A stretch of DNA of 64,000 nt from CAZSDW01 sp964605705 (GTDB lineage: Bacteria > Fidelibacterota > UBA2242). Positions 51,100-57,818 of the stretch are shown piece by piece. Under the pieces are notes generated by a model. The model was not told where the DNA came from. It ran no database searches and saw only the letters and a list, made by a program, of their open reading frames with translations. The position numbers and the translations under genes were made by a program. The stretch is from NCBI GenBank assembly GCA_964605705.1, contig CAZSDW010000008.1, positions 1 to 64,000 on the forward strand, in the 5' to 3' direction. The first letter of the stretch is position 1. Each line of letters opens with the position of its first letter.

Positions 51100-51315
51100 A
51101 TGGAACTGGATTTAACAGGATTGAAATGCCCTGAACCGGTATTGAAAATGGCGGCGGAAGCCAAAGAAATTCCAGCCGGGGAAATGGTTGAGGTTTTAGC
51201 TGACTGTCCATCCTTTCCGAAGGATGTTGCCGCCTGGTGCGAACGGACCGGCAGGACATTGCTATTTTGCATGGACGAGGGCGATGGCAAACATCGCGCC
51301 CAAATACAGTTTTAG
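51100..51315 (+). CDS. tusA: TusA/SirA-family sulfur carrier
   Basis: 71 residues: LDLTGLKCPEPVLKM carries the CPxP motif whose cysteine accepts persulfide sulfur; EMVEVLADCPSFPKDVAAWCERTG follows with two additional cysteines. The family shuttles sulfur to tRNA-thiolation or dissimilatory sulfur enzymes. Its position 15 bases after DsrE-like and 52 bases before HdrA links it to the Hdr module. Whether it carries sulfur or serves as a thiol/disulfide substrate of HdrB here is unknown. Confidence 0.88.
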   Translation: MELDLTGLKCPEPVLKMAAEAKEIPAGEMVEVLADCPSFPKDVAAWCERTGRTLLFCMDEGDGKHRAQIQF

Positions 51316-51367
51316 ATAAATTCAGATAAAATTATCTCTGCTGAGATTTTTAATCGAGGAAGAGATA

Positions 51368-53770
51368 TTGACATTCATCGAAGAATCGTTGAGGAACTTT
51401 TTGGCAATGAAAATTGGTGTCTATCTGTGTCAGTGCGGCGGTAATATATCGAAGGTTGTGGACCTGCAAAGGGTAGCAGAATCCGTTCAAAATCAGGACA
51501 ACGTAACCGTTCTGAAAGAACACTCTAATATGTGTTCCGGTGCCGGGCAGAAATTAATTATTGAAGATATCCAGGAGCAACAGCTGGATCGGATTGTCAT
51601 CGCATCATGCTCTCCTCAATTTCATGAAAAGACGTTTAAAACCACTCTCGAAAAAGCGGGTTTGAATCCCTATGTTCTGGAAATGACAAATTTCAGGGAA
51701 CACTGTTCCTGGACGCACCGGAATGATCCCGAAATTGCGACAGAAAAAGCGATTGATCTAATCCGGAGTTCGATAGAAAGGGTACGAGAGAACTATCCTC
51801 TTGAAAAGAAGAAAATTGCCATGGGCAACCGGGTCCTGGTAATCGGGGGAGGAGTAGCCGGTATCCAGGCATCTCTTGATCTGGCTGCTGCCGGAAAAGC
51901 GGTGACCCTGATAGAGCAAGAACCGACTATCGGCGGTAATATGGCAAGGTTGAGTAAAACCTTTCCTACTGAAGATTGCGCGGCTTGTATTATTTCTCCC
52001 AAAATGGCGGAAGTGCAGGATAATCCGAACATTCATCTTCTGACCCATACAACCGTGGAAAATACATCGGGACATCGCCTGCATTTTGAAATTCAGGCAA
52101 AACGGAAGCCCCGCTATATCAAAGACAGTATTGATATGGACCAGTGTCTGGGTTGTGAAAAATGTGTTGAAGCCTGCCCGGTTTCCGTACCGAATCAATG
52201 GGAGCAAGGTATTACAAACCGCAAAGCTATTTATATTCCTGCTGCTCTGGCAATTCCTTATAAGTATTTGATTGATGAGAAAGCCTGCCTGTATTTGCAG
52301 GGTGGCAATTGTCAAAAATGTGTTGATGTTTGTCCACAAAACGCTATTGATTTTACGCAGGAGCCGGAACTTATTCACCTTATAACCGATACCGTTGTCG
52401 TCGCAACGGGTTTTGACATTATCGATCCCCGTGAAAAACCGGTATTTGGATATAAAAAATATAAAAATGTGGTTACCGGCTTGGAGATGGAACGCATCGT
52501 TGATCATATCACCGAAAAACCACCGCCCCGCGAAGTGGGAAACCGCGTGGGATTTATTCAGTGTGTGGGTTCCCGGGATGAACAGACCGGGCGGGAATAC
52601 TGCTCCAGAGTGTGCTGCATGTATGCCATTAAACTGGCGTCTCTGTTGAAACAGGCTCGTCCCAAAACGGATATTTATATATTCTATACTGATATCCGGG
52701 CATTCGGAAAAGGCTATGAAGAGTATTACAAAAAAGCCCAGAGTATGGGGATAAAATTTATTCGTGGCAAGGTCGCTGAGCTGGAGGAGAATCCGGAAAA
52801 TAAAAAGATCCTGATTCGGGCTGAAGACACGCTCTCCCGAAAAATCATCGAATCGGAATTTGATTTGATTGTCCTTTCTACCGGACTACAACTGAGTAAG
52901 AGCTCCGATAAAATTGCCGACTCGTTAAAATTAGCGAAGAGTTCCGATGGTTTTCTACAGGAAGCCCACCCCAAATTCAGACCTGTCGATACTCTGGTTG
53001 AAGGTGTCTTTTTAGCGGGAACTGCGCAAGGACCGAAGGATATTCCGGATACGGTTGCCCAAGCCAGTGCCGCCGCTTCCCGGGTGATTGGCGCTTTGGC
53101 TCAAAAAGAATTTGAGGTCGATCCAATCCTGGCGTTTGTACATGAAGACCGTTGTGATGGATGTGGCGCTTGTCTTGCGCTGTGTCCCAAAAATGCAATC
53201 GTAATGAATGACGATAATAAGGCGCAGGTTGTCGAAGCGCTCTGCGTCGGTTGTGGTGCCTGTATTTCCAGCTGTCCTCAGGAAGCGCTTGATTTACATG
53301 GCTATACCAATGCCCAACTTTATGCGGCTGTTCGGGGAGTACTCCATCGGAAGACCCGTGATCAGCACCGGATTATTGTGTTTGCCGATGACAGTTGCAC
53401 CTACCGCTTAGCTGATGCCGTGGGAATTCGTAAAATGAGTTACTCCGGCGATGTCCGGATCATCCGGGTACCGAGTGTGGCGAGAATCAGTCCAAACCTG
53501 ATAATCTATACATTCCAACAGGGAGCGGATGGAATATTGATTGGTGATTGCCCGGAAAAAAGTTCCCGTTTTCCATGGAGTAAAGAGAGAACACTGTCGA
53601 ATATCCAAAGCATCAGTTCACAACTTCAAAGTCTGGGAATAGAAGAAAATCGAGTTATGTTTTCGGAATTTGCCTCCGGTATGTTAGCATCATTTGTCGA
53701 AAAAGTAAATCAGCTGGCTGATATTCTGGTAACTTACGAATCCATTGAAGCGAAATCCATAGACCGCTAA
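51368..53770 (+). CDS. hdrA: HdrA-like iron-sulfur flavoprotein with C-terminal MvhD-like domain
   Basis: 800 residues from TTG 51368 (SD GAGGAAG); an ATG at 51407 would begin at MKIGVYLCQCGGN, the usual HdrA start. Domains in order: N-terminal Cys-rich domain (CQCGGN; ASCSPQFHEKTF; NFREHCSW); FAD domain VLVIGGGVAGIQASLDLA with GGNMARLSKTFPTEDCAACIISPKM; inserted ferredoxin clusters about 260-270 (CLGCEKCVEAC) and 307-325; FAD part 2; a C-terminal 2[4Fe-4S] domain about 595-637 (CDGCGACLALC, CVGCGACISSC); and an MvhD-like domain about 670-790 with few of the usual cysteines. HdrA is the flavin-based electron-bifurcating subunit of heterodisulfide reductases. It leads HdrC, HdrB and the Frd-like genes. 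Confidence 0.92.
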   Translation: MTFIEESLRNFLAMKIGVYLCQCGGNISKVVDLQRVAESVQNQDNVTVLKEHSNMCSGAGQKLIIEDIQEQQLDRIVIASCSPQFHEKTFKTTLEKAGLNPYVLEMTNFREHCSWTHRNDPEIATEKAIDLIRSSIERVRENYPLEKKKIAMGNRVLVIGGGVAGIQASLDLAAAGKAVTLIEQEPTIGGNMARLSKTFPTEDCAACIISPKMAEVQDNPNIHLLTHTTVENTSGHRLHFEIQAKRKPRYIKDSIDMDQCLGCEKCVEACPVSVPNQWEQGITNRKAIYIPAALAIPYKYLIDEKACLYLQGGNCQKCVDVCPQNAIDFTQEPELIHLITDTVVVATGFDIIDPREKPVFGYKKYKNVVTGLEMERIVDHITEKPPPREVGNRVGFIQCVGSRDEQTGREYCSRVCCMYAIKLASLLKQARPKTDIYIFYTDIRAFGKGYEEYYKKAQSMGIKFIRGKVAELEENPENKKILIRAEDTLSRKIIESEFDLIVLSTGLQLSKSSDKIADSLKLAKSSDGFLQEAHPKFRPVDTLVEGVFLAGTAQGPKDIPDTVAQASAAASRVIGALAQKEFEVDPILAFVHEDRCDGCGACLALCPKNAIVMNDDNKAQVVEALCVGCGACISSCPQEALDLHGYTNAQLYAAVRGVLHRKTRDQHRIIVFADDSCTYRLADAVGIRKMSYSGDVRIIRVPSVARISPNLIIYTFQQGADGILIGDCPEKSSRFPWSKERTLSNIQSISSQLQSLGIEENRVMFSEFASGMLASFVEKVNQLADILVTYESIEAKSIDR

Positions 53771-53785
53771 CGGGAGTAATGATAG

Positions 53786-54190
53786 ATGCCTCATAAAATT
53801 ATTATTGATGACTCGACCGTTGCATTTTTCGAATTGATATCGGAAATCAGCGGTGAGACAATTACGCTTTGTGATCAGTGCGGAACCTGTTCCGGAGGCT
53901 GTCCGTTTGTCAATGATATGGATTTAATGCCGTCACAGTTGATGCGAAAAGTATTGTTAGGTCAGGCTGACGTTCTTGAATCGAAAACAATGTGGTTGTG
54001 TGCGACGTGTAATACCTGTACGGTTCGCTGTCCCCGGGGGCTGGATGTTTCAAAGGTGGCGGAAGCATTGCGTCTTGTTAAACTTCGGCAATCCATCGAC
54101 AAGGTTGACCTGAATTCAATTTCCGAAGATGAATTAAAGGAGCTGCCCCCGATCGCAATCATTGCTGCGAATCGTAAACTGGTGTCCTGA
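53786..54190 (+). CDS. hdrC: HdrC-like ferredoxin subunit
   Basis: 134 residues carrying two [4Fe-4S] motifs, CDQCGTCSGGCP (about 29-40) and CATCNTCTVRCP (about 72-83), with the helical HdrC linker (DLMPSQLMRKVLLGQADVLESKTMWLC) between them. In Hdr complexes this subunit wires HdrA to HdrB. It lies 15 bases after hdrA and 17 before hdrB. Confidence 0.93.
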   Translation: MPHKIIIDDSTVAFFELISEISGETITLCDQCGTCSGGCPFVNDMDLMPSQLMRKVLLGQADVLESKTMWLCATCNTCTVRCPRGLDVSKVAEALRLVKLRQSIDKVDLNSISEDELKELPPIAIIAANRKLVS

Positions 54191-54207
54191 GCCGGAGTGA
54201 CGTTATT

Positions 54208-55050
54208 ATGATGAAAATACCCTATTTCCCGGGATGTACGCTGAAATCAAATGCCAAACACTTTGAAGATTCAGCGATTGCTGCCGCACAAGAACTCGGC
54301 ATCGAGTTTGTGGAAATCCCGCGCTGGAACTGTTGTGGTGTCGTCTCATCGCTCGCCACGGATGACATTATTCATCACATTGCGCCGATCCGTAATTTTA
54401 TTCGGGTATTGGAAATGAACACACAGGGAATTGTGAGTGATGAAAAACGATTGTTGACATTATGCTCCATGTGTTATAATACACTGCAACGGTCCAATCA
54501 TCGTATGCGGAACAATGCTGAAGACTTGGCAATTGTGAACGAATTCATGAGAGAAGAGATCGATTATGATGGCTCAGTAGATGTCATTCACTTTTTGACA
54601 TTATTAAAAGAGCACGGTTTTGATAAAGTTCGTGAAAGGGTTATTAATCCACTAAGAAAACTTAAGGTAGCGGGCTATTATGGCTGTATGCTTTTGCGAC
54701 CAACGGAGATTGGTATTGATCATCACGAAGTTCCGACGATTCTGGAAGATTTTATCAATTCCCTGGGCGCTTCCGCGATTGACTGGCGATCAAAAAGTAA
54801 ATGCTGCGGGAGTTATCTGACATTAAACAGCAAAGATACCGTTGTCAATCTCGGCTACGACATCCTCACCGATGCCCGGAAAAATGGTGCTGATTTAGTG
54901 GTTACTTCCTGCCCGCTGTGTGCATTTAATCTGGATAACCGGCAAAAAGATATAAAAATTAAATATCCGGAATTTAAAAATATTCCGGTCCTTTATTTTA
55001 CACAACTCATGACAGTTGCCTTTGGTCTTGAGAATCAATTTTGGAAATAA
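54208..55050 (+). CDS. hdrB: HdrB-like subunit with two intact CCG domains
   Basis: 280 residues. The first CCG motif is C10, C42-C43 (NCCG), C86 and C89 (CSMC); the second is YYGC (about 158), KCCG and SCPLC. Both cysteine sets that ligate the noncubane [4Fe-4S] clusters of heterodisulfide reductase are complete, so a disulfide/thiol-active site is expected. Methanogens use CoM-S-S-CoB; no coenzyme M or B genes are visible, so the disulfide is unknown. The start MMKIPYFPGC is canonical. It ends 109 bases before the iron-sulfur subunit gene. Confidence 0.93.
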   Translation: MMKIPYFPGCTLKSNAKHFEDSAIAAAQELGIEFVEIPRWNCCGVVSSLATDDIIHHIAPIRNFIRVLEMNTQGIVSDEKRLLTLCSMCYNTLQRSNHRMRNNAEDLAIVNEFMREEIDYDGSVDVIHFLTLLKEHGFDKVRERVINPLRKLKVAGYYGCMLLRPTEIGIDHHEVPTILEDFINSLGASAIDWRSKSKCCGSYLTLNSKDTVVNLGYDILTDARKNGADLVVTSCPLCAFNLDNRQKDIKIKYPEFKNIPVLYFTQLMTVAFGLENQFWK

Positions 55051-55159
55051 ATTCTTGAATATAGATTAATGGAATTACAAAGAATTATTATACAATTTGC
55101 CATTTTTAATCACGATCCTGAAAGGATCTCAGGGCAAAGTAGGATAGGGAGATTTTTTA

Positions 55160-55846
55160 ATGAGTGAAGCGCAAAAAATGGTCAAGGTGCTGATAATGGG
55201 TGAAGCCTACGATGTTCCGGAGGGCTCAACAATCATTATGGCGATGGAATATGCCGGTTTTCAAATGAAGCGCGGAGTCGGTTGCCGGGAAGGATTCTGT
55301 GGTGCCTGTGCGACCGTATATCGTGAAAAAGGCGATTATAAGTTACAGGGCGGATTAGCCTGTCAGACAGTGGTTACGGATGGAATGATGCTGGCGCAGA
55401 TTCCCTTTGTTCCGGCGGAGAAACCGATTTATGATATCAAAACACTGACTCCGGATGTCGATACAATCAAAGCCCTTTTTCCGACGGTATTCCGCTGTGT
55501 CGCCTGCAATACCTGTACAAAATCCTGTCCGCAAGAAATTCAGGTTATGGATTACATTCAGGCATTAAAGCGGGGAGATATTGCCCGTGCGGCAGACCTG
55601 TCATTTGATTGTATCCGGTGCGGATTATGTGCTTTACGCTGCCCGGCTGAAATTGTCCAGTATAATGCTGCAACTTTGGCGCAGCGCCTCTTTGGGCGCT
55701 ATCTGAACAAGAAAAGCACTGAACTGGAAGAGCGGATTGTTGAAATCGAAAATGGAGAATACGAGGACGGACTCCAAGAATTGGTTGAGATGCCCCGGGA
55801 TGATCTGTCTGAGCGATATTATGAGAGAGAGATTATTTTAAAATAA
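55160..55846 (+). CDS. FrdB/SdhB-like iron-sulfur subunit with [2Fe-2S] and two [4Fe-4S] motifs
   Basis: 228 residues. N-terminal plant-type [2Fe-2S] ferredoxin domain: Cys42, Cys47, Cys50 and Cys68 (CREGFCGAC ... LAC). Then a dicluster domain with CVACNTCTKSCP (Cys113-123) and CIRCGLCALRCP (Cys151-161). Both are full CxxCxxCxxxCP sets, so two [4Fe-4S] clusters are predicted rather than the [4Fe-4S]+[3Fe-4S] pair of respiratory SdhB/FrdB. This resembles soluble fumarate reductases such as TfrB. It lies between hdrB and the flavoprotein gene, so it is the natural electron wire between them. There is no hydrophobic anchor. Confidence 0.85.
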   Translation: MSEAQKMVKVLIMGEAYDVPEGSTIIMAMEYAGFQMKRGVGCREGFCGACATVYREKGDYKLQGGLACQTVVTDGMMLAQIPFVPAEKPIYDIKTLTPDVDTIKALFPTVFRCVACNTCTKSCPQEIQVMDYIQALKRGDIARAADLSFDCIRCGLCALRCPAEIVQYNAATLAQRLFGRYLNKKSTELEERIVEIENGEYEDGLQELVEMPRDDLSERYYEREIILK

Positions 55847-55849
55847 CTT

Positions 55850-55892
55850 CGTAGATACAAGATGCAAGAATCAAGAGCTGAGATTAAAATTT
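55850..55892. repeat. Left flank of four-helix-bundle remnant
   Basis: Contains CAAGAATCAAGAG (55865-55877), an exact inverted copy of 56072-56084 on the other side of the remnant ORF. The sequence is built of A/G/C-rich 7-base-like units (GATACAAGATGCAAGAATCAAGAG). Confidence 0.65.
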
Positions 55893-56057
55893 ATGCATAA
55901 CTTCAAAGAGTTACTTATTTGGAAACGATTATTATCAAATGATCTTGGCTTCGTGACGGAGAGTGAATTAAAAGATGTGCTTGCTAAACTTGAAGAAATA
56001 CAAAAAATGATATTTGGTTTTATTCAAAAATTAAAAGCATCAGATGTAATATCATAA
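55893..56057 (+). pseudogene. Internally deleted four-helix-bundle protein gene
   Basis: ATG 55893 to TAA 56057 encodes 54 residues. The start (MHNFKELLIWKR) matches the usual N-terminus of four-helix-bundle/IVS-family proteins, and from residue 17 (DLGFVTESELKDVLAKLEEIQKMIFGFIQKLK) it matches their C-terminal helix. About 60-70 middle residues, including the conserved SIPxNIAEG region, are missing in frame. It sits between the two fumarate reductase-like subunit genes and carries inverted-repeat flanks like the intact copy at 33060. I regard it as a decayed or minimised cassette, possibly non-functional. Confidence 0.75.
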
Positions 56058-56091
56058 CTCTTAATTCTTGACTCTTGATTCTTGACTCTTA
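56058..56091. repeat. Right flank of four-helix-bundle remnant (tandem 14-mer)
   Basis: Two consecutive 14-base units ATTCTTGACTCTTG / ATTCTTGACTCTTA (56064-56077, 56078-56091). The string CTCTTGATTCTTG at 56072-56084 is the exact reverse complement of 55865-55877. Confidence 0.7.
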
Positions 56092-56104
56092 AAAAGGAGA
56101 ACCT

Positions 56105-57781
56105 ATGTATCCTGAATATATGATGAAATCCATTGAAATGGTTGAAAAGACCCGTCCGAAGCGACTTAGACTTGCAAAGAAGCAAGGCGAACAGGTGTTT
56201 CCGGCGATGTCCGAAGATGAGCGAAAAACAGTACTTGATAATTTTCATCCGGATTATAAAACTGACGCCCGTCGCAAAGTCCGGATAGGTGTCAATAAAG
56301 GTGAATTGTTGACCACGGAAGTGGCAGACTTACTAGAATCGTATTCCCGAATCGACCCCGCTATTTTCAATCTGAATGATCCTGACTTCGAGACTGATGT
56401 ATTGATTATTGGAGCGGGATCAGCCGGGATGGCTGCTGCGATTACTTCGGGACTGAACGGCAGCCAGGTTCTGCTGGCGACGAAGCTTCGGCTTGGTGAT
56501 TCAAATTCCATGATGGCACAAGGCGGAATCCAGGCGGCAGATCAGAAAGATGACTCACCCCTTCTGCACTACCTCGATGTCATCGGCGGCGGTCATTTTG
56601 ATAATAAACCTGATCTTGTCAAAGCCCTGGTCAACGATGGTCCGGCTGCAATAAAATGGCTGGAAGAACTGGGTGTAATGTTTGATAAGAACGAGGATGG
56701 TTCCATGATGGTCAAATCGGGTGGCGGAACCTGCCGAAACCGGATGCATTCTGCCCGTGATTATACCGGTGCCGGCATCTGCCGGGTTCTCCGGGATGAA
56801 GTTTATAACATGCCCGCTAAAATCAGGTATCTTGAGTTTACTGCGATTATCGAATTTTTACTGGATGATAAAGGGCAGTCAGTCGGAGCGATCGGTTACC
56901 ATCTTGAGACAAAGCAGTATATGGTTATCAAAGCAAAATCCATTATTATTGCTACCGGTGGTTTTGGCCGGCTGCATATTCGCGGATTTGAAACAACAAA
57001 CCATTACGGAGCTACTGCTGACGGCTTGGTGATCGCTTATCGGGCGGGTGCAAAATTGAGTTTTATGGATTCGGTCCAATATCATCCGACCGGAGCTGTT
57101 TATCCTGAACAGATTCTGGGTTTTCTTTGCACGGAAAAAATCCGCTCTATGGGCGCACAGCCGGTCAATGCAAACGGGGAGTTATTTGTTTATCCGCTGG
57201 AACCGCGTGATGTTGAGGCTTCCGCTTTTATTCGTGAATGTAAGGAGCGGAATAAAGGTATTAGAACACCGAGTGGTAAAACCGGTATCTGGCTGGATTC
57301 GCCATTGATTGACCTGATAAACGGGGACGGCGCAATTGCGAAGTTTCTGCCGGCGATGCTTCGCCAGTACAAGCGCTTTAATATCGATATTGTCAAATAC
57401 CCAATGCTGGTCTATCCGACACTGCACTACCAGAACGGCGGAATAGATATTGATGAAAAGGGTGAAACAAAAATACCCGGTCTGTTTGTCGCCGGAGAAG
57501 CAGTTGGCGGAATCCATGGTCGGAACAGGTTGATGGGCAATTCGCAGCTGGATTTGATTGTGTTTGGACGGCGCAGCGGCTACTGGGCATCGGAACGCGC
57601 GAAAAAAGGTGTTCAATTTGGCAAAATAACCATGCAGCATGTCTATGATTATGAAAAGGAGCTGGCTCAACTCGATATTCCCCGGAAAAAAATTGCCCCG
57701 ATTATTTTACCGGATTACATTCCCGATCACGTGAAATTAAAACAGAAAACCACTGAATATTTTGGCACATTAGTTAATTAA
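56105..57781 (+). CDS. frdA: FrdA/SdhA-like flavoprotein (soluble fumarate reductase / succinate dehydrogenase)
   Basis: 558 residues. An N-terminal extension of about 95 residues (MYPEYMMKSIEMVEKTRPKR..., EVADLLESYSRID) precedes the FAD domain (VLIIGAGSAGMAAA, GxGxxG 103-108). Catalytic and binding features of the FrdA family are present: SMMAQGGIQAA, SVQYHPTGAVYP (about 325), EPRDVEAS with the proton-shuttle Arg (about 366), HYQNGGI (about 440) and FVAGEAVGGIHGRNRLMGNS (about 465-480). It should interconvert fumarate and succinate. No membrane-anchor gene accompanies it, and the iron-sulfur subunit plus HdrABC genes lie directly upstream. SD AAAGGAG. Related flavoproteins with other substrates (L-aspartate oxidase-like) are less likely. 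Confidence 0.85.
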   Translation: MYPEYMMKSIEMVEKTRPKRLRLAKKQGEQVFPAMSEDERKTVLDNFHPDYKTDARRKVRIGVNKGELLTTEVADLLESYSRIDPAIFNLNDPDFETDVLIIGAGSAGMAAAITSGLNGSQVLLATKLRLGDSNSMMAQGGIQAADQKDDSPLLHYLDVIGGGHFDNKPDLVKALVNDGPAAIKWLEELGVMFDKNEDGSMMVKSGGGTCRNRMHSARDYTGAGICRVLRDEVYNMPAKIRYLEFTAIIEFLLDDKGQSVGAIGYHLETKQYMVIKAKSIIIATGGFGRLHIRGFETTNHYGATADGLVIAYRAGAKLSFMDSVQYHPTGAVYPEQILGFLCTEKIRSMGAQPVNANGELFVYPLEPRDVEASAFIRECKERNKGIRTPSGKTGIWLDSPLIDLINGDGAIAKFLPAMLRQYKRFNIDIVKYPMLVYPTLHYQNGGIDIDEKGETKIPGLFVAGEAVGGIHGRNRLMGNSQLDLIVFGRRSGYWASERAKKGVQFGKITMQHVYDYEKELAQLDIPRKKIAPIILPDYIPDHVKLKQKTTEYFGTLVN

Positions 57782-57818
57782 GTATGCAATAAGATATAAA
57801 ATTTTGAAAAGGAAATTG

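Noticed and set aside
51758..52507. 249-codon minus-strand open frame opposite hdrA
   Set aside because: Shadow of hdrA; no start signal and no recognisable domain.
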